64,000 bases of DNA from Nocardioides sp. Its GTDB lineage: Bacteria > Actinomycetota > Actinomycetes > Propionibacteriales > Nocardioidaceae. Positions 32,325-41,090 of the stretch are shown piece by piece; position 1 is the first letter of the stretch; each line of letters starts with the position of its first letter. The stretch is taken from contig JBAOIH010000001.1 in NCBI GenBank assembly GCA_037045645.1, positions 992,001-1,056,000 of the forward strand, read 5' to 3'. The notes under the pieces were generated by a model. That model worked only from the letters and a program-made list of their open reading frames with translations. It ran no database searches and was not told the origin of the DNA. A program made the translations under genes and the position numbers.

Positions 32325-33497
32325 ATGGGGAGGCTGTCGCGCCGCACGTTGCTTCGGGGCGCGGGTGGTGCCGCCTTCGCAGCCGGCAGTCTGGCGGCCT
32401 TGAAGTTGCCGTTCTTCGACACGCCGAGCGGGGTGCAGGATCCCGCCAAGTGCATGGCCAGGGACGTCTCCGAGTCCAGCAAGAGGCTCATCGTCAGCAA
32501 CTGGCCGGCGTACATCGATCCGCGCAAGAAGCAGAACGGCACGTTCCAGACCTTCATGCGCGAGACCGGCATCGACGTCACCTACAACGATGACGTCAAC
32601 GACAACACCGATTTCTACGCCAAGATCAAGAACCAGTTGAGTTCGTGCCAGCCGGTCGGCCGCGACATCATGATCGTCACCGACTGGATGGCCGCGCGCC
32701 TGATCGACCTGGGCTGGATCCAGCCGCTGGACCTGTCGAAACTGCCCAATGTCACGGCCAACCTGCTGCCGACGCTGAAAGGCAAGGCTTGGGATCCCCA
32801 GGACAACCACCACGTACCGTGGCAGAGCGGGTTCACCGGAATCGCCTACAACTCCAAGGTCACCGGTGAGGTGAGCAGTTTCGCCGAACTCCTCGATCGC
32901 AAGGACCTCAAGGGCAAGGTCACGTTGCTCACGGAGATGCGCGACACGATGGCGTTCGTACTCAAGGTGATCGGCGCGGACCCGGAGAAGTTCAACGACG
33001 ACGAGTGGAAACAGGCCATCGAGCGGCTGGAGAAGGCGGTCAAGGACGGTCAGGTCCGGGCGTTCAACGGCAACGACTACCTCAACGACCTGGCGTCGGG
33101 CAACACGGCAGCATGCGAGGCCTGGTCGGGTGACGTCATCGTCACCCAACTGGAGAACCCCGACATCAAGTGGGTGCCGATGCCCGAGGAGGGCCTGTCG
33201 TTCTGGTCCGACAACATGATGATCCCCAACATGGCCAGTCACCAGGCTAACGCCGAGAAGTGGATGAACTTCTATTACGAGCCTGAGATCGCCGCGAAAC
33301 TGGCGGCCTGGAACTACTACATCTCCCCGGTCGAGGGTGCCTTGGAATACATGAAGAAGATCGATCCTGAGGCGGCCGAGAGTCCGCTGATCTTCCCCGA
33401 CAAGGAGGTCTTGGCTAACACCTTCGACTTCATGGCACTCGACGACCGACAGACCACTGAGTACGAGAGGGACTGGGCCAATGTCCAAGGCGGCTGA
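32325..33497 (+). CDS. potD: Polyamine-type ABC transporter substrate-binding protein (Tat signal)
   Basis: A 390-residue periplasmic-type binding protein. A twin-arginine signal (MGRLSRRTLLRGAGG, then a hydrophobic stretch to about residue 35) replaces the lipoprotein signal often seen. The mature part matches the PotD/PotF family (LIVSNWPAYIDP, then DVTYNDDVNDNTDFYAKI and VPWQSGFTGIAYNSK). It is expected to bind putrescine or spermidine. ATG 32325 follows GGAAAGG. The gene is followed, with a 17-base overlap, by the ATPase gene. Confidence 0.88.
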   Translation: MGRLSRRTLLRGAGGAAFAAGSLAALKLPFFDTPSGVQDPAKCMARDVSESSKRLIVSNWPAYIDPRKKQNGTFQTFMRETGIDVTYNDDVNDNTDFYAKIKNQLSSCQPVGRDIMIVTDWMAARLIDLGWIQPLDLSKLPNVTANLLPTLKGKAWDPQDNHHVPWQSGFTGIAYNSKVTGEVSSFAELLDRKDLKGKVTLLTEMRDTMAFVLKVIGADPEKFNDDEWKQAIERLEKAVKDGQVRAFNGNDYLNDLASGNTAACEAWSGDVIVTQLENPDIKWVPMPEEGLSFWSDNMMIPNMASHQANAEKWMNFYYEPEIAAKLAAWNYYISPVEGALEYMKKIDPEAAESPLIFPDKEVLANTFDFMALDDRQTTEYERDWANVQGG

Positions 33498-34644
33498 CGA
33501 GATGGAGTCCAACACCCGCGACGGGTCGTACGCAGGGCTGCGGATGCGCGCACTGACCAAGGAGTTCGCCAACTTCACGGCCGTACGCTCCCTCGACCTC
33601 GACATTCCGGCGGGGTCGTTCTTCGCGCTGCTCGGGCCTTCTGGTTGTGGCAAGACGACGACGCTGCGGATGGTGGCGGGTCTGGAGACTCCGACGTCTG
33701 GCTCGATCATGCTCGGGGATCAAGACATCACCTACGCCAAGCCCTACCAGCGCCCGGTCAACACCGTCTTCCAGAACTACGCGCTGTTCCCGCACCTCGA
33801 CATCTTCGAGAACGTCGCGTTCGGGCTGCGTCGGCGCAAGGTCAAGGATGTCGAGACGCAGGTCAAGGAGATGCTCGACCTGGTCGAACTCGGCAGCCAG
33901 GCTCGCAAGAAGCCGGCTCAGATGTCAGGTGGTCAGCAGCAGCGGGTCGCGCTCGCGCGCGCGTTGATCAACCGGCCCGAGGTGCTGCTGCTCGACGAGC
34001 CGCTCGGTGCGCTCGACCTCAAGTTGCGCCGGGCCATGCAGATCGAGCTCAAGCGGATCCAGACCGAGGTCGGTCTGACCTTCGTCCACGTCACCCACGA
34101 CCAGGAGGAGGCCATGACGATGGCCGACACCATCGCGGTGATGAACCACGGCGTGATCGAACAGATGGGCGCTCCCGAAGAGCTGTACGAGAACCCGCAG
34201 ACGACCTTCGTGGCGAACTTCCTCGGTCAGTCCAACCTGATCGAGGCCGATGTCAAGAACCGTTCCGCCGACGTCGTCACGGTCGACATGCACGGCATCG
34301 ACGTCTCGATCCCGGCCCAGCGGGTGCACGCCGAGGGCGACCAGGGGTGGGTCGGCATCCGACCCGAGAAGGTGCTGATCGGCGACGAGGGCGAGGCGCT
34401 CGACGCACCGGGCAACACCGTGCCCGGTGGTGTGGTGACCGACGTGTCGTTCGTCGGGGTCAGCACGCAATACCTCGTACGAATGCCGTGGGGCCAAGAA
34501 CTCCAGGTCTTCGAGCAGAACACCGGTCGCCGCCGGATCTTCGCGGTCGGCGACAAGGTGGAACTGTCCTGGCGTCCTGAGTACGCCTTCCTCCTCGACC
34601 ACGCCCAGGACGCCAATGCCGGCGCCGACCTGGGTGACGACTGA
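33481..34644 (+). CDS. potA: Polyamine-type ABC transporter ATP-binding protein
   Basis: A 387-residue ATPase. Walker A is GPSGCGKTT at 52-60; the Q-loop NTVFQNYALFPH, signature MSGGQQQRVALARAL and Walker B EVLLLDEPLGALD follow. A C-terminal TOBE domain (about 290-370) is typical of PotA. It overlaps the substrate-binding gene by 17 bases and is ten bases ahead of the permease gene. Confidence 0.93.
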   Translation: MSKAADEMESNTRDGSYAGLRMRALTKEFANFTAVRSLDLDIPAGSFFALLGPSGCGKTTTLRMVAGLETPTSGSIMLGDQDITYAKPYQRPVNTVFQNYALFPHLDIFENVAFGLRRRKVKDVETQVKEMLDLVELGSQARKKPAQMSGGQQQRVALARALINRPEVLLLDEPLGALDLKLRRAMQIELKRIQTEVGLTFVHVTHDQEEAMTMADTIAVMNHGVIEQMGAPEELYENPQTTFVANFLGQSNLIEADVKNRSADVVTVDMHGIDVSIPAQRVHAEGDQGWVGIRPEKVLIGDEGEALDAPGNTVPGGVVTDVSFVGVSTQYLVRMPWGQELQVFEQNTGRRRIFAVGDKVELSWRPEYAFLLDHAQDANAGADLGDD

Positions 34645-34654
34645 GGAGTAGACC

Positions 34655-35758
34655 ATGGCCGAGATGGTGCGCCGCCGGGGGAGGACCGGCTATCTGCTGC
34701 TGATTCCTGGGCTGGCATGGCTGATCATCTTCTTCCTGATCCCGTTCTACTCCCTGGTGGCTGCCAGCCTGTACGGCCCGAACGGGTCGGACGTGCGCGG
34801 CTACAAGATGACCTACCACTGGCAGAACTACCGGCAGGCGCTGATCGACTACGGCAAGCCCACCGGCTACGACAATGTGCAGGTCTGGCTGCTCGCCTTC
34901 CTGCTCGGCTCGGTTGTCGCTGCCCTCCTGGTGGTGCTCTTCGGGCGCTGGGGACTCGGCCCCGCAAAGCATCCCGAGATCACGGGTCGAGTTGCTGTCT
35001 CTCTGGCTGCCAGCATCGTCGTGGTGGGCCTCGTGATCGCGTTCTTCCTCTACCCGCTCCTGCACGGCATCGCCGGCTCCAGGGGGGAGAACAGTCTCAG
35101 CCCGTTGCTGCGTTCGCTGGTCTACGGCGCCATCGCAACGGGGCTCTGCCTGCTGCTCGGCTTCGTGCTGGCGTACGCCATCGCCTTCAAGGCGGGACGC
35201 TGGAAGAACCTGATGCTGGTGCTGGTCATTGCGCCGTTCTTCACCAGCTTCTTGGTGCGTACGTTGTCGTGGAAGTTGTTGCTCGGAGACGGCGGCTGGA
35301 TCGTCGGCACCCTGAAGGCGTTGCACATCCTCGGCGCGGACGGACAACTGCTCTACACCCCGATCGCGGTGATCGCGGGGTTGACCTACAACTTCTTGCC
35401 GTTCATGGTGCTGCCGCTCTTCGCGAGCCTCGACAAGATCGACTACCGCCTGATCGAGGCGTCGCGTGATCTCTACGCCAACCCGATCGTCGGCTTCTTC
35501 CGCGTGACCTGGCCGCTGGCGCTGCCCGGCGTCATCTCCGGCACCCTGCTCACCTTCATCCCGGCGGTCGGCGACTACATCAACGCCGAACTGCTGGGTT
35601 CCACCAAGACCCGGATGATCGGCTCGGTGATCCAGAGCCTGTTCACCGACGCCAACGACTACCCGGCAGCCAGCGCGCTCTCGGTGATGTTGATGGTGCT
35701 GATCGTCGGCATGGTCTTGGTCTATGTCCGCCGCGCGGGAACGGATGAACTGCTGTGA
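34655..35758 (+). CDS. potB: Polyamine-type ABC transporter permease with extra helices
   Basis: A 367-residue permease. The usual MetI-like core starts at LLRSLVYGAIATGLCLLLGF (about 151) and includes the EASRDLYANP-to-PLALPGVISG coupling loop. PotB proteins are usually about 280-310 residues; here about 70 residues with two additional hydrophobic helices (about 75-96 and 112-137) are inserted between the first periplasmic loop (WQNYRQALIDYG) and the core. The stop overlaps the next start (GTGA). Confidence 0.9.
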   Translation: MAEMVRRRGRTGYLLLIPGLAWLIIFFLIPFYSLVAASLYGPNGSDVRGYKMTYHWQNYRQALIDYGKPTGYDNVQVWLLAFLLGSVVAALLVVLFGRWGLGPAKHPEITGRVAVSLAASIVVVGLVIAFFLYPLLHGIAGSRGENSLSPLLRSLVYGAIATGLCLLLGFVLAYAIAFKAGRWKNLMLVLVIAPFFTSFLVRTLSWKLLLGDGGWIVGTLKALHILGADGQLLYTPIAVIAGLTYNFLPFMVLPLFASLDKIDYRLIEASRDLYANPIVGFFRVTWPLALPGVISGTLLTFIPAVGDYINAELLGSTKTRMIGSVIQSLFTDANDYPAASALSVMLMVLIVGMVLVYVRRAGTDELL

Positions 35759-36555
35759 GGTGGCTACGCGAACGGATCGTGCTGATCCTCGGACTGGCGG
35801 TGTTGTTCTACACCTTCGTGCCGATCTTCGTGGTCGTGCTGATGAGCTTCAACAAGCTCCCCAGCGAGCAGAGCAAGATCTATGCGTTCAACAAGTTCAC
35901 CCTCGACAACTGGCTCAACCCGTGCGCCGATCCCTCGATGTGCAGCGCGCTGGTCAAGAGCCTGGAGATCAGCGCGTTGGCGACCCTGGTGGCGACGATC
36001 CTGGGCACCTTGATGGCGTTCGCCCTCGTACGCCACGAGTTCGCCGGGCGCTCGCTGATGAACCTGACGATCTTCATGCCGATGGCCTCGCCCGAGATCG
36101 TGATGGGCTCCTCGCTGCTCGCGCTCTTCGTCGCCTCGGGCTTTGCCGGCCAGTTGGGCTTCTGGACGATCCTGATCGCGCACATCATGTTCTGCCTGTC
36201 CTTCGTGGTGGTGACGGTGCGAGCTCGCTTGGCCGGCATGAACGACACGCTCGAACAGGCCGCGATGGATCTCTACGCGACCCCGGCCCAGACCTTCTGG
36301 AAGGTCACCTTCCCGCTCGTCTTCCCCGGCATCCTGGGTGCCGCGTTGCTGGCGTTCTCGCTGTCGTTCGACGACTTCATCATCACCAACCTCAATGCGG
36401 GCAACACCACGACCTTCCCGATGTACGTCTGGGGTGTCGCGCGCAAGACCGTGCCGATGCAGATCAACGTGATCGGCACCGTGATGTTGCTGATCTCGAT
36501 CACGATCGTGCTCATCGGCGAGGCCAACAATCGGCGGCGGCAGCAGGCGAGCTGA
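35755..36555 (+). CDS. potC: Polyamine-type ABC transporter permease
   Basis: A 266-residue MetI-like permease of normal length with six hydrophobic segments. The FNKLPSEQSKIYAFNKFTLDNW periplasmic loop and the EQAAMDLYATPAQTFWKVTFPLVFPGI coupling motif are typical of PotC. The GTG start overlaps the potB stop. A flavoprotein gene follows after one base. Confidence 0.92.
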   Translation: MRWLRERIVLILGLAVLFYTFVPIFVVVLMSFNKLPSEQSKIYAFNKFTLDNWLNPCADPSMCSALVKSLEISALATLVATILGTLMAFALVRHEFAGRSLMNLTIFMPMASPEIVMGSSLLALFVASGFAGQLGFWTILIAHIMFCLSFVVVTVRARLAGMNDTLEQAAMDLYATPAQTFWKVTFPLVFPGILGAALLAFSLSFDDFIITNLNAGNTTTFPMYVWGVARKTVPMQINVIGTVMLLISITIVLIGEANNRRRQQAS

Positions 36556-36556
36556 C

Positions 36557-37948
36557 ATGTCACACCCGGCTCTGGCCGGAGCCAAGGCGGGGGTCTACTG
36601 GCTCGATGATCCGGCGCGCCCCGAGCCGACCCCGCCACTGCGGGGCCATCGCCACGGCGATCTGGTGGTCGTGGGCGGAGGGTACGCCGGTCTCTGGTCG
36701 GCTCTGCGCGCGGTCGAGCGCGAACCAGGCCGCGACGTGGTGGTGCTGGAGGCGGCTCAATGCGGGTGGCAGGCGTCGGGGCGCAACGGCGGCTTCTGCT
36801 CGGCCTCCCTGACCCACGGGTACGCCAACGGGGTGGAGCGCTGGCCCGACGAGATTGACACGCTCCAGAAGATGGGTGCGCGCAATCTCGACGAGATCGA
36901 GGAGACCCTCGAACGTTATGGCATCGACTGTGGGTTCGAACGCACCGGCGACCTGATCGTGGCCACGCAGCAGCACCAACTGCGCGATCTGGCTGACAGC
37001 GTCGAGGAGTTGCGGGCGGCCGGGCAGGACGTACGCCTGCTCGACGCCGCCCAGACTCGCGCCCGGATCGACTCCCCGACGTTCTTGGGTGCCTTCTTCG
37101 ACCCGGAGGAGACCGCGTTGGTGGAGCCGGCTCGACTGGCCTGGGGGCTGAGGGAGGCCTGCCTGCGCGCGGGCGTACGCATCTTCGAACAGACTCCCGT
37201 GACCGGCGTGCACACCGACGGCGCCGGTGTCGAGGTGACCACGCGGGGTGGTTCGGTGAGTGCTCGTCAGGTGGTCTTGGCGACCAACGCGTTTCCGTCA
37301 CTGTTGCGTCGACTCCGCCTGATGACGGTGCCGGTCTATGACTATGTGCTGATGACCGAACCCTTGTCGCGGGGCCAGCGAGACGCGATCGGCTGGCAGG
37401 GGCGTGAGGGGCTGTCCGATTCGGCCAACCTGTTCCACTACTCCCGGCTCACCCGCGACGGCCGGATCCTGTGGGGTGGCTACGACGCGGTCTACCACTT
37501 CGGCTCGCGAATCGACCCGGCGCTGGAGTACGACGGGCGCACCCACGACCTGTTGGCCCATCAGTTCTTCGAGACGTTCCCGCAACTCGACGGCCTCGGC
37601 TTCAGCCACCGTTGGGCGGGCGTGATCGACACCTGCACCCGCTTCACCGCCTTCTACGGCACCGCGCTGGGCGACCGGGTGGCGTACGCCCTGGGCTTCA
37701 CCGGTCTGGGTGTCGGCGCGACCCGCTTCGCCGCGGATGTGATGCTCGATCTGCTCAGCGGGCACGAGACGGAACGGACCGCGCTGCGGATGGTGCGCGA
37801 GAAGCCGCTGCCGTTCCCGCCGGAGCCGTTGCGCGCATTCGGCATCGGCCTGACGCGGCGAGAACTCGAACGATCCGACAACAACGCGGGCCGCCGCTCG
37901 CTGTGGCTCAAAGGGCTGGACGCTGCCGGCCTGGGCTTCGACTCCTGA
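36557..37948 (+). CDS. FAD-dependent amine oxidase-like protein
   Basis: A 463-residue DAO-type flavoprotein related to gamma-glutamylputrescine oxidase (PuuB) and PatA-less routes. DLVVVGGGYAGLWSALRAVE holds the FAD motif; QASGRNGGFCSASL follows. It is translated next to potC, so it probably oxidises the imported amine. It resembles the minus-strand flavoprotein at 30328-31686 in architecture but differs throughout, so the two are not a recent duplication. Confidence 0.88.
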   Translation: MSHPALAGAKAGVYWLDDPARPEPTPPLRGHRHGDLVVVGGGYAGLWSALRAVEREPGRDVVVLEAAQCGWQASGRNGGFCSASLTHGYANGVERWPDEIDTLQKMGARNLDEIEETLERYGIDCGFERTGDLIVATQQHQLRDLADSVEELRAAGQDVRLLDAAQTRARIDSPTFLGAFFDPEETALVEPARLAWGLREACLRAGVRIFEQTPVTGVHTDGAGVEVTTRGGSVSARQVVLATNAFPSLLRRLRLMTVPVYDYVLMTEPLSRGQRDAIGWQGREGLSDSANLFHYSRLTRDGRILWGGYDAVYHFGSRIDPALEYDGRTHDLLAHQFFETFPQLDGLGFSHRWAGVIDTCTRFTAFYGTALGDRVAYALGFTGLGVGATRFAADVMLDLLSGHETERTALRMVREKPLPFPPEPLRAFGIGLTRRELERSDNNAGRRSLWLKGLDAAGLGFDS

Positions 37949-37960
37949 GAGGAACCGACG

Positions 37961-39451
37961 ATGAACGACCTGATCACGCATTGGAGTGGTGGAGCGCCGT
38001 GGACAGGCGCCGGAGAGCGGCGCGGAGACGTGTACGACCCCGCGACCGGGCAGGTCACGCGCGAGGTCGCGTTCGCGAGCAAGGCCGACGTCGACGAGGT
38101 GGTCGCCCAAGCGGTGACGGCCGGGCAGTCGTGGGCGCAGACGTCGCTGTCGGGGCGTACGTCGGTGTTGTTCGCCTTCCGTGAGGCGTTGTCACGGCGT
38201 CGCCACGAGTTCGCCGCCGCGATCACCGCCGAGCACGGCAAGGTGCTGGACGACGCTCTGGGGGAGGTCCAACGCGGTCTGGAGGTCGCGGAGTTCGCCT
38301 GTGGTGCGCCGCACCTGCTCAAGGGTGCGTTCAGCGAGCAGGTGTCGGGCGGAGTCGACGTGCACTCGATCCGGCAGCCCCTCGGTGTGGTCGCGGTGAT
38401 CTCGCCGTTCAACTTCCCGGCGATGGTGCCGCTGTGGTTCGTGCCGATCGCGATCGCGTGCGGCAATGCGGTCGTGCTCAAACCGTCGGAGAAGGACCCG
38501 ACCGCGTCGGTGCTGCTGGCGCAGTGCTGGCAGGAGGCGGGACTGCCTGCGGGTGTCTTCAACGTCGTGCACGGCGACAAGGAAGCCGTGGACTCGCTGC
38601 TCACCCACCCCGACATCGCTGCGGTGTCCTTCGTCGGTTCGACCCCGATCGCGAAGTACGTCTACGAAACCGGCACCGCGCACGGCAAGCGGGTGCAGGC
38701 CCTCGGCGGCGCCAAGAACCACATGGTGGTCATGCCCGACGCCGACCTGGAGGCTGCTGCGGATGCGGCCGTCTCGGCTGGGTTCGGCTCGGCGGGGGAG
38801 CGGTGCATGGCGATCTCGGCGCTGGTGTGTGTCGACCCGGTCGCGGACACCCTGGTCCCCCTGATCGCCGAGCGGATGGCAGGTTTGCGTACGGGCGACG
38901 GTCGCCGAGGTTGTGACATGGGCCCACTGGTGACCGGCGCCCACCGCGACAAGGTCGCGTCGTACGTCGAGGGTGGCGCCGACTCCGGCGCCGAGTTGGT
39001 GGTCGACGGTCGCGATGTCGAGCCCGACGGCGAGGCTGACGGGTTCTGGCTCGGGCCGACGCTCTTCGACCGGGTCCAGCCGGGGATGGCGCTCTATGAC
39101 GACGAGATCTTCGGCCCGGTGCTGTCGGTGCTCCGCGTGGGTTCCCTCGACGAGGCGATCGAGGTGGTGAACGCGTCGCCTTACGGCAACGGCACCGCGA
39201 TCTTCACCGCATCAGGTGGCGCCGCACGTCGCTACACCCACGAGGTGAGCGTCGGGATGATCGGCGTCAACGTCCCGATCCCGGTGCCGATGGCGTACTT
39301 CTCCTTCGGGGGTTGGAAGGACTCCCTCTTCGGCGACACCCACGCGCACGGGATGGAGGGGATCCACTTCTTCACCCGAGGCAAGGTCGTGACCACCCGG
39401 TGGTCCGAGCGCAGTTCGGGACTGGATCTGCAGTTCCCACAGAACCGGTGA
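37961..39451 (+). CDS. mmsA: CoA-acylating methylmalonate-semialdehyde dehydrogenase-like protein
   Basis: A 496-residue aldehyde dehydrogenase. The catalytic Cys is in GSAGERCMAISALV, and the family-specific end PVPMAYFSFGGWKDSLFGD is present. MmsA enzymes convert malonate or methylmalonate semialdehyde to acetyl- or propionyl-CoA, the last step of beta-alanine and valine breakdown. It follows the flavoprotein by 12 bases and ends at a two-way terminator. Confidence 0.9.
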   Translation: MNDLITHWSGGAPWTGAGERRGDVYDPATGQVTREVAFASKADVDEVVAQAVTAGQSWAQTSLSGRTSVLFAFREALSRRRHEFAAAITAEHGKVLDDALGEVQRGLEVAEFACGAPHLLKGAFSEQVSGGVDVHSIRQPLGVVAVISPFNFPAMVPLWFVPIAIACGNAVVLKPSEKDPTASVLLAQCWQEAGLPAGVFNVVHGDKEAVDSLLTHPDIAAVSFVGSTPIAKYVYETGTAHGKRVQALGGAKNHMVVMPDADLEAAADAAVSAGFGSAGERCMAISALVCVDPVADTLVPLIAERMAGLRTGDGRRGCDMGPLVTGAHRDKVASYVEGGADSGAELVVDGRDVEPDGEADGFWLGPTLFDRVQPGMALYDDEIFGPVLSVLRVGSLDEAIEVVNASPYGNGTAIFTASGGAARRYTHEVSVGMIGVNVPIPVPMAYFSFGGWKDSLFGDTHAHGMEGIHFFTRGKVVTTRWSERSSGLDLQFPQNR

Positions 39452-39479
39452 ATCAGTTCTGAAATCAGTTCTGAAATCA
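39451..39479 (+). repeat. Short tandem repeat after mmsA
   Basis: A 12-base unit (AATCAGTTCTGA) is present about two and a half times directly after the mmsA stop. Confidence 0.7.
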
Positions 39480-39518
39480 AGTTCCGGGAGGGCGACTCGA
39501 TGTCACCCTCCCGGAACT
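39480..39518. terminator. Bidirectional terminator
   Basis: A 13-bp perfect stem (AGTTCCGGGAGGG and CCCTCCCGGAACT) with an extended inner GAC/GTC pair. It separates the convergent mmsA and class III aminotransferase genes. Confidence 0.8.
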
Positions 39519-39576
39519 GGCCCCCACGTCGCTCCCCACGGCACGTGGACTCATCCCACCCCTGGCCCGGTTGTCC

Positions 39577-40956
39577 TCACATCAGCGCTGCCGCCTTGTC
39601 GAGGACCGTACGCAAGATCTGCTCGATCTCGTCGAAGTGCTCCTGGCCGCACACCAGTGGCGGCGACAACTGGATCACCGGGTCGCCTCGATCGTCGGCA
39701 CGGCAGTAGAGCCCCTCGGCGAGCAGTTGCTTGGAGACGAAGCCATAGAGGATGCGCTCGCACTCTTCGGCGTTGAAGGTCTCCTTGGTGGTCTGATCCT
39801 TGACCAGTTCGATGCCGAAGAAGTAGCCCTCGCCGCGCACATCGCCCACGATCGGCAGGTCGCGCAGTCGTTCCAGAGTCGCGCGGAACGCCACAGAATT
39901 GGCCTGGACGTGGTCGAGGATCTTCTCGTCTTCGAAGATCTGCAGGTTCTTCAGTCCCACCGCGGTGGCCACCGGGTGCCCGCCGAAGGTGTAACCGTGC
40001 GCGAACACTTCCGCACCCTTGGAGAACGGCTCGAAGAGCCGATCGGAGGCGATCATCGCGCCGAGCGGGGCGTACCCGGAGGTGATGCCCTTGGCGCAGG
40101 TGATGATGTCGGGTTCGTAACCGAACTTCTCGGCACCGAACATCGTGCCCAGCCGGCCGAACGCGCAGATCACCTCGTCGGAGACGAGGAGGACGTCGTA
40201 CGCGTCGCAGATCTCGCGGACTCGCTGCCAATAGCCGGGCGGGGGAGGGAAGCAGCCGCCTGCGTTCTGCACCGGCTCCAAGAACACCGCGGCGACCGTG
40301 TCCGGGCCTTCGTTCTCGATCGCGACCGCGATCTGGTCGGCGGCCCAACGGCCGAACGCCTCGGGATCGTCGGCATGGATCGGTGCTCGATAGATGTTGG
40401 TGTTGGGCACCCGGAAGGTCGAGGGCACCAGCGGCTCGAACTGCTGTTTGAGGCTGGGCAGGCCGGTGATGGACAGCGCACCCTGCGTGGTGCCGTGGTA
40501 CGCGATCGCCCGGGAGATCACCTTGTGCTTGAGCGGCTTGCCGGTGACTTTGAAGTAGTTCTTGGCCAACTTCCACGCCGACTCGACCGATTCGCCACCC
40601 CCGCTGGTGAAGAAGACGCGGTTGAGTGAGCCCGGAGCGTGGGACGCGATCTTCTCCGCCAACTCGATCGCTGCCGGATGGGCGTACGACCACAGCGGCA
40701 TGAAAGCCAACTTCTTGGCCTGGTCGGCGGCGACCTGGGCGAGATCCTCACGTCCGTGGCCGAGTTGGGACACGAACAGTCCGGCGAGCGCATCGAGATA
40801 ACGTCGGCCCTGGACGTCGTAGACATAGACGCCTTCGCCGCGCTCCATGATCGGGATCTCGACCGAGGCGTCATGGCGGGAGAAGTGCAGCCAGAGGTGA
40901 TCGTGCGCAGCGCGCTGCAGCCGCTCGTAGTCGTGGTCGGACATGGCCTCGGGCAC
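39577..40956 (-). CDS. Class III (omega) aminotransferase
   Basis: A 459-residue PLP enzyme. Motifs LFVSQLGHGREDL, FFTSGGGESVESAWKLAKNY, LLVSDEVICAFGRLG and IITCAKGITSGYAPLGA (catalytic lysine) match putrescine- or beta-alanine-pyruvate aminotransferases such as SpuC. It would convert a terminal amine to an aldehyde. The GTG start at 40954-40956 follows AGGAG by five bases; ATG 40944 is possible. It is divergent from the amidohydrolase gene. Confidence 0.9.
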   Translation of the reverse strand: MPEAMSDHDYERLQRAAHDHLWLHFSRHDASVEIPIMERGEGVYVYDVQGRRYLDALAGLFVSQLGHGREDLAQVAADQAKKLAFMPLWSYAHPAAIELAEKIASHAPGSLNRVFFTSGGGESVESAWKLAKNYFKVTGKPLKHKVISRAIAYHGTTQGALSITGLPSLKQQFEPLVPSTFRVPNTNIYRAPIHADDPEAFGRWAADQIAVAIENEGPDTVAAVFLEPVQNAGGCFPPPPGYWQRVREICDAYDVLLVSDEVICAFGRLGTMFGAEKFGYEPDIITCAKGITSGYAPLGAMIASDRLFEPFSKGAEVFAHGYTFGGHPVATAVGLKNLQIFEDEKILDHVQANSVAFRATLERLRDLPIVGDVRGEGYFFGIELVKDQTTKETFNAEECERILYGFVSKQLLAEGLYCRADDRGDPVIQLSPPLVCGQEHFDEIEQILRTVLDKAAALM

Positions 40957-41090
40957 AGATGCTCCTGATGCAGGGGTACAGTCCACGCAATCCTGCCCTC
41001 AATGGCGACAGAAGGCAAGGAATTCGCAGTTGCAGAACTAGAATCCGACGAAATCCGCAGTGCTTTCCGAAGGATGGTAGGAATCGCTGC

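Noticed and set aside
30328..37948. The two FAD-dependent oxidases as a recent duplication
   Set aside because: They share architecture and motif order, but the sequences differ throughout and they lie in opposite directions, so they are distant paralogues.
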